Assembly (NCBI GenBank): GCA_014526335.1
Contig: JACTAT010000322.1
Coordinates: 643,338 to 707,337, forward strand
Reading direction: 5' to 3'
Length of the DNA: 64,000 nt
From: Chrysaora quinquecirrha
Taxonomy: Eukaryota; Cnidaria; Scyphozoa; Semaeostomeae; Pelagiidae
Positions 12,906-23,881 of this stretch are shown piece after piece. The notes under the pieces were generated by a model. The model saw nothing but the letters and a program-made list of their open reading frames with translations. It was not told the origin of the DNA and ran no database searches. The first letter of the stretch is position 1, and the number at the start of each line of letters is the position of its first letter. The translations under genes and the position numbers were made by a program.

Positions 12906-14050
12906 ATGTCTGCATATCCAAGAGGTAGTAATGAGGAATCTTACTCTGACCTTATGAAGTTTTCAAACAAAGAGTTGAAGCGTCGTTGTGAAGATCATGG
13001 ATTGCGTTCGGTTGGGAAAAAGCACACCCTGGCCGCTCGCCTCCTGTCCTATTATCAGAATAATGGCACAAGAAGAGCTCCAGCTTCCCCATCTATCTCT
13101 GAAAACAGTCAAGAATTCAATGATGTTGCTGCACCATCTATGAATGAATTGAGAGCCCTTATTCGTGAAGAGATGTCAAATGCCCGAGCGCAAAGTCAGC
13201 CTACCCCAAGACCTCCAGTAGTATCTGAAGCAAATTGTCTGTCACCAGCATCCACCACCAGTCCTCCACAGCCTTCTGGAAGCTCCAACCTGATTCAAGC
13301 CTCGAACACCGAGTCAATTCAAACAGGTCATCCAGTTCACCGACAGGTAACAGTACGTTATTATTGCCTACTACTACACCAAAGGGTTGCCTTCCTCCTC
13401 TTTCCATCAAAATAATGAAAGCCATTCAGAACAAAGATTTTGTTGATTTTAATTCAATACTTCCTGCTACCTTATATGACCCAAGTATGAACCCAAATCA
13501 GCTCACCCTAACATTAAACTCTGAGGGTAATGCAGAAAAGCTGGCAGTAACACAACCTGCTATTTCCAAGCAAAAAATTAATAGCGTTGCTACATGGTTC
13601 GAAGCTTGGAATGTTTTCGTGCAAGCTATGGTGAAATTTCACCCAGAATTGGCTCTTGAATTATTGTCATATCAAGAGTCGATTTGTAACTTCCAACGTT
13701 TATATCCGGCAACAGCGTGGCTCAAGTATGATACAGCCTTTCGAATGAACACTGGCTTAGATAAAACCCTTTCATGGAGCCGTACGGATGAATACGCATT
13801 TAATCGCTTTCTCCGCTGTGCCCATAGCCTACCGCCCCAAACGCCGCCCCAAGTTTCCGGGAACCCCAATACAAACGTTGGTCAACCGCCTAGTTTTGTC
13901 CGTTCTGACCTGCGAGAAACACAAAAGATGCCTACATGCCGCCATTTCAACTGGGGAAAGTGCACTATCCGTGGTCAATGTCGATTTGAACACAAATGTT
14001 CCCGCTGCACTGGCGATCACCCAGCTTCAACCTGCAGCTTTCCAAACTAA
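12906..14050 (+). pseudogene. DIRS-like retrotransposon gag (SAP domain + CCCH/CCHC zinc fingers), frameshifted
   Basis: The first frame starts at the ATG at 12906 and encodes a SAP-like DNA-binding helix-turn-helix in roughly the first 50 residues (LKRRCEDHGLRSVGKKHTLA), then a proline/serine-rich linker. Between about 13235 and 13415 the coding register moves to another frame (a -1 shift or one-base loss) and continues to 14050. The second part has a tryptophan-rich helical region (TWFEAWNVFVQAM, WLKYDTAFR), then a C-x7-C-x5-C-x3-H finger (CRHFNWGKC...CRFEH) and a CSRCTGDHPASTC knuckle. This order resembles gag-like proteins of tyrosine-recombinase (DIRS/Ngaro) retroelements that I recall from cnidarians and fishes. 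No reverse transcriptase or recombinase follows. An A-rich stretch starts 40 bases after the stop. Confidence 0.5.
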
Positions 14051-14077
14051 TTGTCATGTCTGACTCTCTTCAAAGTT

Positions 14078-14135
14078 GTTTAAAAAAAAAAATAAATAAA
14101 TAAAAATTAATTAATGAATAAATAAATAAACTATT
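14078..14135 (+). repeat. A-rich / (AAAT)n tract after gag
   Basis: Oligo-A is followed by repeated AAAT/TAAA words, 30-85 bases after the gag stop codon. It could be a degraded poly(A) tail of a retrocopied transcript or a simple microsatellite. Confidence 0.7.
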
Positions 14136-14206
14136 CACGAACGGTCAGTTGTCTATCAAAGCTTTACTTTTATTCATGATTCATTGTTGTTTACAATGCT
14201 GTTATT

Positions 14207-15277
14207 GAAAATTTTGGGACCATGACCTTCTACAGGTCGTAAAACGGCCCTCTAGAAAAGAGATTTGATGGGCTTTCAAACGGAGAAAATATGCTGGACA
14301 ATTCTTGCTTTTCACAATAATTTCAATGACAATAATTTAATTTCACCTACAATCTTCGTACAGCGTCTATTGCTATGCCAGGAAAAACTTGTTCTTAGAC
14401 CATTGAAATTCATGAAAGCTACCAAATATCTACGTTGTAAACACAAAATTTGTTACCATGCGTTTTTTAGTATGAAAACACGGAAATAGTCTCAAATTGA
14501 TTAAAGGAAGGCACACAAAACTAGGGGGGTCCGGGGGTATTCTCCCCCGGAAAAATTTTAATTTTCCAACCTCTAGTATCGCATAGAATGCATATTTTTT
14601 TGCTTGCCTATTGTGTTGTGTTACATACTCGATATCCGAAGACATCTCACCTCACCTGTTTGTTGGAAACACTTGCTTTCTTGTTGATGAAGAACATTCC
14701 AGCCAAAAATACATACTTATTATGCGAAGCGGTGAAAATTTTCATTCTACGCTACGTTTATCTACCAGAAACATGCACTGTGTTGTGTGATCTTTCGTTT
14801 AATCTACTAATTTTTCGTGGTTTTGCCTTTTTGTTCTATCTCACTTTATTTCGACAACGAGAGAAAGGAGATTGACGTTTTCACTTTTCACCACAGCAAG
14901 AATACGCTAGAGAGGTCTTTTGAATAAACTTTAAATCTGTCCTACGGGATCGTAAAAACACAAGAAACGTCCGTACCTTTAGAACCCTTCACATATCGAG
15001 ACCTATTGCAAAAGGAGGGGAGTGTGGGTTGAACAATAGTAAACATGTGGCGTTAATTGCCGCATAATATTAGTCGTAGCACATTTTCCTTGGAGCCGAG
15101 CAGGTGAGGTGGAATGATATCTCTACTCTTTTTCGAAAATGAAAAGTATTTATTGCCCAAACGTTGTTAGAATTTCTCTTCCCCCACTGATTTTATTGCA
15201 GAAATGGACTTTTCTAAAACACCAATTTTTCAACTATTGGGGGCGACCGCCCCTGTGCCCCCTTGGCTACGCCACTG
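14207..15277 (+). mobile_element. Non-autonomous hAT-like element, copy 2 of repeat A (left-truncated)
   Basis: This copy is closely similar to 9551-10614 over its whole length, including the block after TTTTGGGACCATGACC, the GGGGTCCGGGGGTATT-type G-rich patch and the right terminus TTGGCTACGCCACTG at 15277. It lacks the first ~27 bases including the left terminal inverted repeat, so it is a dead copy. Small indels distinguish the copies near 14325 and 15240. Confidence 0.75.
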
Positions 15278-16129
15278 ATTTGTTGTTCTCAAGGATGGAA
15301 ATTCCATAATTTTGTGTCATATTGCCAATATTTCTAGGATCAAAGACGTCAACGATCACCGTAGGTGCCAGCATCCCGTTGTCATGATGTTGACAGCCAC
15401 TGGTATCACAATTAGGAACGAATATGGCACTAGAGCTTCATTTTCAACAGTCAATTGTGTTTTATTTCTACACCTTGTGTTTTTATTTCCATGCGTCTAG
15501 CATTATTACACATGTATGAACCGATATTGTACTGGAGCTTCATGTCCAATATCCAATTGTGATCTTAGTTCTGGGCCTCTTGTTATTGACATTCCTGCAC
15601 TTGTATGAAGCATTATTAGGAGCACTTTAAAGATACAGGTCCCCCCCCCTTCCAGCAGCAGGCTAGGCCCTAATGGCTCCCTCATGGGACGCTTGGCTTA
15701 GCTTAATTAGTTGGAGTTAAAATTCCCTCACCTCCTTATCTTAGCCTCAAATGGGCAGGTTCCCTGCTCCCATCGAAACCAGACCGATTGGAGAATTGGA
15801 TTTGATCTTAGTCTACTTATTCCACACCGAGGCTAATTATGTTCGTTTTATCATCTTCGCAAGCTAGTTCAATTGTAATCCAATTCAAGATGTCTGCAGT
15901 ACAAGGACTAAATCCACATGAACCTCTCCGTCCATGTCTATGGCTGTATTTGGGCGTATTTTGGCGGGTAGGTCCACCCAATGAATTGGTGGCATGTAAT
16001 TATATATAAATTATTAGATGAATGAGTGTGCAGTGATTTCAGTTATGCCATATACGATCCCAAATACTGCCAAATAAGCCTGTTTTCTTGTGTCTTTCCT
16101 TCGCGCTGCTTCGTGGCCGATAAGCATTA
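15278..16129. other. No gene seen
   Basis: The stretch contains a weak local duplication (a GGAGCTTCAT...CAATTGTG pattern about 100 bp apart near 15430-15560) and a C-rich patch at about 15640. I see no coding or RNA feature. Confidence 0.5.
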
Positions 16130-16281
16130 TGTAACATTCTACGCATGCGTAAATGGGCGTTAACGCTGAGGTCACGAGGTATTTTGTATTTCCGTATCAA
16201 CCCAGTCCCTTCTGGCTCATTCTATCAGTTATCGTGTCTGGTTAGTGAAAGTCTGTCTTGTCTAATTCGTTAGTAAAATTT
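16130..16281 (+). repeat. 152-bp direct repeat D1, second copy
   Basis: This is a near-identical, equal-length match to 12746-12897 in the same orientation. Here it is followed by a CCCACCCACCC stretch and then the minisatellite instead of gag. With the first copy it brackets the gag and repeat A copy 2, an arrangement expected of LTRs or of the A1/A2 elements of a DIRS-type retroelement. Confidence 0.75.
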
Positions 16282-16372
16282 CCCACCCACCCTCCCACAT
16301 ATCATTGTACTTGGAGTAAATCTACGACGTAGGGCTACTACGACCCAGTTCAACCCGAATGACAAATTAGGG

Positions 16373-17065
16373 CTAGAAGCCCAAGTATACGCGAACGACG
16401 AAGTAAGGCTAGTAGCCAAACTACAACGAACAACGAAGAGGTCTAGTAGGCCTAGTATAAGCGAACGACGAAGTAGGGCTAGTGGCCCAAGTATACGCTA
16501 ACAACGAAGTAGGGCTAGTAGCCCCAGTATACGCGTACGACGAAGTAGGGCTAGTAGCTCAAGTATACGCGAACGACGAAGTAGGGCTAGTAGCCCCAGT
16601 ATACGCGAATGACGAAGTAGGGCTAGTAGCTCAAGTATACGCGAACAACGAAGTAGGGCTAGTAGCCCAAGTATACGCGAACGACGAAGAGGGCTAGTAG
16701 CCCAAGTATATGGAACGACGAAGTAGGGCTAGTAGCCCAAGTCTAAGCGAACGACGAAGTAGGGCTAGTAGCCCAAGTATACGCGAACGACGAAGTAGGG
16801 CTAGTAGCCCAAGTATACGCGAACGACGAAGTAGGGCTAGTAACCCAAGTATACGCGAACGACGAAGTAGGGCTAGTAGCCCAAGTATACGTGAACGACG
16901 AAGTAGGGCTAGTAGCCCAAGTATACGCGAACGACGAAGTAGGGCTAGTAGCCCAGGTATACGCGAACGACGAAGTAGGGCTAGTAGCCCAAGTATACGC
17001 GAACGACGAAGTAGGGCTAGTAGCCCAAGTATACGCGAACGACGAAGTAGGGCTAGTAGCCCAAA
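16373..17065 (+). repeat. 36-bp minisatellite, ~19 units
   Basis: The monomer is 36 bp, read approximately as GCGAACGACGAAG, TAGGGCTAGTAGCC, CAAGTATAC. Units in the right half are nearly identical; those at the left edge are diverged. Because 36 is a multiple of three, four of six frames are stop-free per unit, giving long repetitive frames: ERRSRASSPSIR and ANDEVGLVAQVY on plus, YTWATSPTSSFA and ILGLLALLRRSR on minus. Each unit has the near-palindrome GGGCTA-G-TAGCCC. I treat the frames as artefacts; the RS-like peptide continues 45 codons into unique sequence to 17207, which leaves a small possibility of coding. Confidence 0.9.
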
Positions 17066-17239
17066 TAAGTACAGTGAATATATGCTTAGAAGGATAACAC
17101 GGAGTACGATTTATCAAACGGCCAATGGTTATCGCTTTGAGCAAGTGAGATTTTTTCAAATTGTGATTTTTATAGCTGTCAAGCGAGGCAAAGTAACCGA
17201 AGACTGACTGATCTTTAGTTTCGGGTCCATTAAGGATCT

Positions 17240-18069
17240 TCTTCTTCTTCAAGCACCCTGTTAAAAGACATCGACGAGTCCTTCCATCATATCATGCATT
17301 GGAAAGTTCCAGCAACGATAGACCAGTCTGTGACTTAATCTGGTCTAGAAGTTCGTCCTTTCTTCCTCGACGAGCGTCTGTCGTGCATCTTCCTGGACAT
17401 TGTCAGATTTTCGAGCTTTCTTTCCTGGTAATGTGTCCGAGCAATTTTACCTGTCGCTTTTTGATGGTTTGAAGCAGCTTTTGTTTGTAGGCTGCTGCTT
17501 GTTGCATGACCGTGATGTTGAACCCTTGCCTTGCTTGCGCTATTCTGGCCTTTATTTCTTCTCCTGGTTTCCGGTCCTCCCTAACGAAAGATCCAAAGAT
17601 TTGAATATTTGGACTTGCTTTTGCTGCACGCCGTTTACATCAATCTTGCACTGGGGAACATCTTTAAGCTTTCTTAGGACCATCGTTTAGTTTTTCTCTG
17701 TGTTAAGTGCCACTCGCTCCACCCGAGCATCATCATTCTCCTCGAGGTAACAATCTACCAGCTTCTGTAGCTTCTGTGTCACCAACGTATGTGACGTTCA
17801 TGATGTTAACACCTTCGATTTTTACGCCGTGAGGGTCTTCCAAAGGCCATAGGGTGTGTTCACTGTATATATTGTAGTAATCTGGCGATTGTACACAGCC
17901 TTGCCTTACCCTACGCGTGATGGCAACCCTATCGCTTCGCTGATGCTGTTACTATGTCGAATCACTGCTGTTTGATTGAAACAGCTACAAGGGCTGGATA
18001 ATGCGAAGGTCTTTGTTGAAAATATGGAGGCGAGACACCAACAGTATGAGATATCTGTGCATAGATATG
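17240..18069 (-). pseudogene. LINE reverse transcriptase, 3' part, RTE/CR1-like, degenerate
   Basis: Read on the minus strand in several frames, the order is: a KDLRIIQ block, a QTAVIRHSNSISEA block, VRQGCVQSP (RT motif with QGC), NIMNVTYVGDTE in the place of the YADD active site, a thumb-like KLKDVPQCKIDVNGVQQKQV block, then KKRQVKLLGHITRKES and DQIKSQTGLSLLELSNA, and finally LKKKK. This is the usual C-terminal order of endonuclease/reverse transcriptase LINEs. The active site has lost an aspartate (YVGD), and there are stops, frameshifts and an internal deletion between the thumb and tail blocks. The upstream end is cut at the boundary of the LTR at 18070. Confidence 0.8.
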
Positions 18070-18251
18070 TGTAGTATTCATGGTTCAGTGCCATTGACGT
18101 ACTTCCGGTACAATGTCAATGCTAACCATTGTTCATCTAGGTATTTAGTTATTCCCTATTTTATTGTAATTTAGTTCAGTTATGTAGTCACAAAGTGCAG
18201 TCGTTTATGTCTGTCTCTCTCCTCTCTGATTCCCTAAACGGGAATATTACA
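18070..18251 (+). repeat. LTR-A, 5' copy
   Basis: This is a 182-bp repeat matching 23703-23881 plus the CA at 27699-27700. It starts TGTAGTATTC and ends GAATATTACA; the ends are a 10-bp imperfect inverted repeat, as in true LTRs. Differences between the copies are a few substitutions and a small indel near 18115-18125. It is followed at once by a primer-binding-like site. Confidence 0.85.
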
Positions 18252-18252
18252 A

Positions 18253-18265
18253 TGGCGACGAGGAT
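18253..18265 (+). promoter_or_regulatory. Primer-binding-site-like sequence of LTR-A element
   Basis: TGGCGACGAGGAT starts one base after the LTR. The initial TGG would pair with the CCA end of a tRNA, and the complement ATCCTCGTCGCCA reads like a plausible tRNA 3' end. Such a sequence directly after a 5' LTR is typical of Gypsy-type elements. Confidence 0.6.
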
Positions 18266-18339
18266 AAACTAAAACCTTCTTCAGAGGAAGGATGAAGATA
18301 GATACGAATTCAACTGTTTGTTTGGCTGGAAACAAAAAG

Positions 18340-18705
18340 CACAAGGGTTGCCAGGTCTCAAGATGCAGATGCTGGTAGTGTCGCAATTTCCCGAATGGCA
18401 AGGCCACGACAAAGATGGCGCTTGTGTGATCATTCAAAAGCGATGGAAAAGAAAAGATGGCTGCGATCAAAACGACGTAAATTCGATTTCCTTGACCTAC
18501 TCACAACAGAGAAATGGGTTCTGTCAGGTCTCAAAGAAGACGCTGAATATCCCGAATGGCCAGAGCACGATAGCTGCAGTCTGGTGGAGTCATTCGAAAA
18601 GAGTTGGGTTGTCAGATCATGAACCGACGATGCTGATTTAGTCCCGAGTGGCCAGGGCCCCGGCAGAGAGGGTGCTGGTGTAGTCACTCAAAACAAAGAT
18701 TGCTG
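18340..18705 (+). repeat. Degenerate ~95-170-bp tandem repeat in leader
   Basis: Three related units share the order CAGGTCTCAA, GA(T/C)GCTGA, CCCGAATGGCCAG, and TCATTCGAAAAG-like words (starting near 18350, 18515 and 18606). They lie between the primer-site-like sequence and the first recognisable ORF1 codons, the place of LINE 5' leader monomers. Confidence 0.6.
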
Positions 18706-18819
18706 ATCCTGCCATCACACAGGACAGTCGTGAGAGTTTTCAATTGGATCGAAACATCGAATCGTAGACCACAACTGAAGCCACACTGAAAATGCTAAGC
18801 CTGAAAACAACAGTCTAAA

Positions 18820-20520
18820 CACGAGTCGAAGCAAAAGTAAAGAACAGAAAATGGGAGGATTCTTGTTTTCTTACTAGTAAATCAAAAAGGAAAGGACATG
18901 GGCAAACAAAAACTTCATCGCAAGCAAAGAGCATCGAAGCTTTGGAAAACGAATTTGAAGAGGATTGGCTTGTCACCACGCCGTCCTCCTTGCCCTCCGA
19001 GAAGTTGGATAAAGAAACACAGAATTCGCCAAACGGAGCAAGTGCCAGCCTGTTCGAAGACACACGAGAATTGCTGGAAGAAAGTGGTCAAGGTATTTTT
19101 TTAATGATGAACTAAATCTGGAAAAAATGAAAAGGAACCAGAACAAACTGTTTCAAAACAAAGTACAAAATCACATCAAAATCAAAAAAAATTTGCCTAC
19201 CACGTCAAATCCTGACTTTATTGTTTCATAAAAAAGACTGGACAATTTAGAGAAAAAGGTTGAATAAATTTTATCGGAATTAAAAAAGCCAAAAAATAAA
19301 AACAGCGGGGAATCAACAACTGAAAATCAGAGCATTCGCAGCTTGCGATTAAAAATCGATCAATTGACCAATATAAACAAATCTTTGGAAAATGAAAATC
19401 CCATGTTGATAATAAACGCAACAAACAACGTGACTTGTCAAGCATACCCGTCTGGAAATTTCTATGCATCAGGTTACCATAGGCAACTACCCGAGTTGTA
19501 TGTTCAGGATCCAAACAATAAGATTACAAACATCCCCCAGAGAGCACCTGACCCCATGACAGCACGAAATCAATGGACCTTTCCCAAGGTAACAACAAAG
19601 AAGCCATAACCGTTTTTAAACAATCCAATGCTGACGACCAGTTATCGTTACACCTGCCTACAGGTTGATGAAGAGAATTCCGAATATGATAATTTTCCAA
19701 CAAGGAATGTCATGCCTGGGGATGCATCCTATTCCGAATCTATACGAAGCAAAAGCAGACAGAATTGAAATATTCTTTCAGAATCCTGGCCTAATGAATC
19801 TCATAATGGAAGCGAAAGATTAAATGAAAGAGCAGATGGCAGATTTGGATTTGAGCAAGATGGCTACACAACAAAATTCGCTTATACCAGTCGACCTGTG
19901 CCTGAACAAGAATTGCTACCTCGCCCCACCAGACAAGAATCACGACCCCATCGATTCCTCCAAATACTCGACAAAGCACTCAGGAGCAGCAATATTCAAC
20001 CCAAAGGAATCAACGATCACAACAAAACCCCTCTCTTAACATTTTTGGAGACTCGATGATCCGCTCAATTAATCGCAGAGTCTTGAATGAGGAAACAGAA
20101 GGCTGGAACATAAGAGTCAAAACATTTGAAGGGGCAAAAGTAGAGGACATGGATTATTACTTGGAACCAACCCTGCAGTACAAGCCGAAGGCAATAATTC
20201 TCCACTGTCGTATAAATAACCTTCGAAGGGATATTCCTGAAGAGGTAGCGAATAAGGTGATTGGTCTAGCAGTAAAAGTAAAGAGAAGGGTTGCAAAAGT
20301 CGTTGTATCTGGAATCATAATGCAAACTGACTCCAACGAACTAGAGCAAAAGAGAAGAGAAGCAAATGAGCTAATCAAACGTGAACTACATCAACATTAC
20401 ATAGACTTTATTGGTCATCCAAATATCAATTCATATCATCTGGGCAATTCAGGACTTCATCTAAGCCAGTTTGGAGCAAACATTCTATCCGGTAAATTTA
20501 TTGATTTTCTTAAAAATTGA
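18820..20520 (+). pseudogene. LINE ORF1: acidic/coiled-coil region plus SGNH-like domain, broken
   Basis: Coding fragments are spread over several frames. Around 18900-19106 there is an acidic segment (ALENEFEEDWLV, LFEDTRELLEESGQG); at 19230-19614 a lysine/glutamate coiled coil (IRSLRLKIDQLTNINKSLEN). From about 20038 a continuous frame encodes an SGNH-hydrolase-like domain: NIFGDSMIRSIN (GDS block), PKAIILHCRINN at the place of the usual GTND block, and NSGLHLSQFG carrying the conserved late histidine. CR1/L2-type ORF1 proteins carry such an esterase-like domain. The GTND block is degenerate (RINN), and stops separate the parts, so it is not functional. Confidence 0.7.
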
Positions 20521-20775
20521 CTGCATTCGTTTACACAGCCAAACGCAGCTAAAGCTTTATCTGAAACGGCTTTGCCAGTTAACCCATGTACGACTACGAC
20601 ATAAATACAATCAAATCCGTCTGTGGACTGTAGTCCTATCCAAAACGGTATTATATCAACCCCTGTTTCTGGCATTGATAATTCATCGCAAGAAGGATTT
20701 CTGAGCCCACCCTCTTTGAGTCATTGGCCTCGTCTCTTACTTCAACAGTTATTTTTTCAGAATCTGATGATTCTT

Positions 20776-23403
20776 GTGATATTGACACACTTTTTGGTCT
20801 CAGGACAGAATATAATAGCAACCCACTCATAGGCTTCTTAAATATTAATAGTCTTAGAAATAAGATTATTGATTTGAGGATGCTTATGGAAAAATGTCTA
20901 CCTGATGTGTTGGTTATAGAAGAAACTAAAATAAGCTCTGATTTTAAAACTGAAACTTTTCTTGTGAATAATTATCAAAAACCAATACGTCGTGATAGGA
21001 ACGAATTTGGCGAGGGTATTATGCTATATTATATGTCAGGAAAGGTGTAGTTTGTAACCGTGTCCCAGCATTAGAGACTCCTTCTCTTGAACTCCTTTGC
21101 TCTGAACTAATAGTGAGTAAAAAGAAATGGATTGTATACAGCATTTATCGGCCCCCTGAATCCAGCAACATTGATTCATTCTTTAGCGATCTTTCAACTA
21201 CCTTAAACTCTGCTTTAGACAAATACGATAACGTAATTGTAATGCGGGATATCAACATTGATACCCTAAACCGGCAGCACACCGGCCACTGTAAAAAAGT
21301 TTCTTTTTGTGACGTTTTAGGGCTATCAAATTTGGTGACTGCTAAAATATGCTTTACCAAGTGCAGCAGTTCTTCCATTGATGTCATCCTTACAAATCGG
21401 CCGAGATCTTTTCAAAAAACTTCTGTGTGTGAAACTGGCTTAAGTGACTACCGCAGCCTTGTCATAACGGTTATGAAGTTCCATCTTCCTAGACTTAAGC
21501 CTAAGATAATCAAGTATCGCAGCTACAAAAAGTTTGATGCCCAAAATTTTTTATCAGATATAAAGCTGGCTAAATTTAGTGCTCCTGGCGATCCTGATCA
21601 AGCTTATAATGGTCTTGTATGTACTTTTCGAAAATTGGTTGACAAACATGCCCCCTAAAAAAAATGTTAAGAGGAAATAGTGCTCCTTTCATGACTAGGG
21701 AATTAAAAAGAGAATTTACACCAGAACGAGGCTACAAAAGAGATTTAAGAAAAATCTTACAAAAGAAAATGAACTGAATTTCAAACGACAAAGAAATAAA
21801 AGCGTCTCTCTGAGAAAAAAAGCAATTAAACAGCATTTCAAACAAGCAACTGAAAATGGACTTGTTTCGAATTGAGCATTCTGGGACCTTGTCGAACCTT
21901 CTCTCTCCATTAAAGGAGGCTTAGCTGGTAATGATATATCATTAGTCAAGAATAATGAAATCGTAACCGACGACCAACAGCTAACCGAAATATTTAACGA
22001 TAATTACATCAATATAGTAGACAAGTCTAGCGGTGAACAACCTTGCAACATTGCAGATACGGTTGAAAATGATGATGATCGGCAAATCATTAGGCTGATA
22101 CTTCAAAAATACAAAAGCCACCCAAGTATTTTAGCCATTATTCAAAATCCTGAAAACAACTTCATTTCATTTTCCTTTCATGAGGTACAAGTCTCTCAAG
22201 TTAGGGAACAGCTAAGGTCTTTAGACGGTAGGAAATCAACGGGAGAAGATCAAATACCACCAAAACTTGTGCTTTTGGCTGCAGACGACCTTCCAGCCCC
22301 TTTAACAGATGCCATTAACAGCAGCATACAAAACTATCGGTTCCCAGATAATGGAAAACGAGCTGCGGTATGTCCGTTTGATAAAGGGGAGGCCAATCGT
22401 ACAGTTGAGCGAAACTTTCGTCCAGTCAGCATTCTAAATATATTCTCTAAAGTCTATGAAAAGATTCTGAAAAACCAACTTATCCCTTTCTTGGATGAAA
22501 CCCTTTCACTTTTCATTGCTGCCTATAGAAGAGCATATGGCACTCCACACGATTTACTTATAGCCAAATAACACTCTAGCTTATTTTTCTAAGACTCTAT
22601 CAAGTTTGATTGAGGTACTAGAAGAAGAAGCTGGAGTTGCTTTGAATTGGCTGAACCAAAATCAAATGATAGCCAATCCAGAAGAATTTCACGCACTCCT
22701 CATTAGTAAGGATCAAAGAAATACTAGAGAGATTTTTAATATCCAAGGCAAAGAAATCAAATCAGAAGAAACTGTCAAATTGCTGGGTATACAGCTAGAT
22801 TAAAAGCTAAATTTTGAACAGCATATCTCTGAACTTTGCAGAAAAGCTGCATCACAACTCAATGTCTTGAAAAGACTCAAACAATTTATTGGTTTTAATG
22901 AAAGGATAATCCTTATCCAAAGTTTCGTTTGTTCAAATTTTGATTATTGCCCTCTTGTTTGGTATTTCTCGTCATCTAAAGCTTTGCAAAAAATCGAAAA
23001 GATTCAAGAACGTGCCCTGAGATTTCTATACAATGACCACCAAACCTCTTACAGTGAATTACTTATGAAGTCAGAACGGTGTACTATGCATGTTTCTCGT
23101 CTAAGGGTTCTTTGTATTGAGGTTTTTAAGACATTGAAAAATATAAACCCATCTTTCATGCATGATATTTTTAAAATAAAATCATCTATCTGCCCATCGC
23201 GAAACCCCAATGACTTACAGCATTACAGACCAGATCAGGTCACCTTTGGCTCTAATAGCCTTCGATCTTTGAGTCCGCAAATATGGAATGGCCTGCCGAA
23301 TGAAACAAAATCCGCCGAAAATTTGAACAGTTTCAAACACATGATTAAAAAGTGGGATGGCCCAAGCTGTAATTGCAACGCTTGTCATTATGGGTTAACA
23401 TAA
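20776..23403 (+). pseudogene. LINE ORF2 (endonuclease + reverse transcriptase), CR1/L2-like, deleted
   Basis: Blocks in order: FLNINSLRNKIIDLR and VLVIEETKI (apurinic-type endonuclease start), KKKWIVYSIYRPPES, VIVMRDINIDTL (usual GDxN, here RDIN), SIDVILTNRPRS, GLSDYRSLV (usual SDH, here SDY), then RT blocks GRKSTGEDQIPPKL and NFRPVSILNIFSKVYEKIL, an AYRRAYGT segment, a deletion that removes the SKAFD and PQGS motifs, NTLAYFSKTL from just after the active site, and a C-terminal domain (CPLVWYFSSSKALQKIEKIQ, SLRSLSPQIWNGLPNE) ending at 23403. Endonuclease and RT are both inactivated. Compared with 38.9-41.9 kb, about 100 residues of the RT core are missing. It lies wholly between two LTR copies. 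Confidence 0.85.
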
Positions 23404-23687
23404 TTACATATATTTTATTTATTAATTATCGATTTAGATTAGTTTCCTATGTATATTTTCTATGTAGAAAGCTAGAAATTAGAGAATAAGTTGACAAAAC
23501 AAAACAAACAAACAAAAAAAAGAACAAACATCACATTATAGTTTATACATGACATGATGGAGAGGAAGAATGAAAGAGAAGAACGGAAACTGAAGTCCAG
23601 ACAGAGACTGCCTATAACAACAACCCATGGACGTTTTGAATTTTCTTTTGATTTAATGAACATTTACTGCATTCCTTTTATTCTTGT
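23404..23687 (+). other. LINE 3' leader and unassigned sequence before the polypurine tract
   Basis: AT-rich untranslated sequence follows the ORF2 stop and includes an A/C-rich (AAAC)n-like patch at about 23495-23530. A purine-rich patch at 23555-23620 could be residual LTR-element sequence. No conserved protein motif is visible, so no LTR-type integrase or RNase H remains here. Confidence 0.5.
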
Positions 23688-23702
23688 AAAGAAAGGGAGA
23701 GA
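23688..23702 (+). promoter_or_regulatory. Polypurine tract of LTR-A element
   Basis: A purine-only run (AAAGAAAGGGAGAGA) abuts the first base of the 3' LTR copy. This is the plus-strand priming site expected of an LTR retrotransposon and supports reading the flanking repeats as real LTRs. Confidence 0.7.
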
Positions 23703-23881
23703 TGTTGTATTCATGGTTCAGTGCCATTGACGTACTTCCGGTACAATTTAATGGTAACCGTTGTTCATCTAGGTATTTAGTTATTCCTTATTTTATTGTA
23801 ATTTAGTTCAGTAATGTAGTCACAAAGCGCAGTTATTTATGTCTGTCTCTCTCCTCTCTCATTCCATAAACGGGAATATTA
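23703..23881 (+). repeat. LTR-A, 3' copy (interrupted two bases before its end)
   Basis: It matches 18070-18249. The last two bases (CA) are displaced to 27699-27700 because a hAT element inserted after TATTA and duplicated it (23877-23881 and 27694-27698). If those parts are rejoined conceptually, the LTR is 181 bp. Flanks of the complete element are ATATG (left) and TGTGG (right), so there is no convincing target duplication with TG...CA ends; ATGTG occurs at 18067-18071 and 27700-27704 if the ends are shifted by 1-2 bases. Confidence 0.85.

Noticed and set aside
16743..17252. Minus-strand 169-codon frame rich in WATSPTSSF repeats
   Set aside because: Created by the 36-bp minisatellite; its upstream end only overlaps the tail of the antisense LINE fragment.
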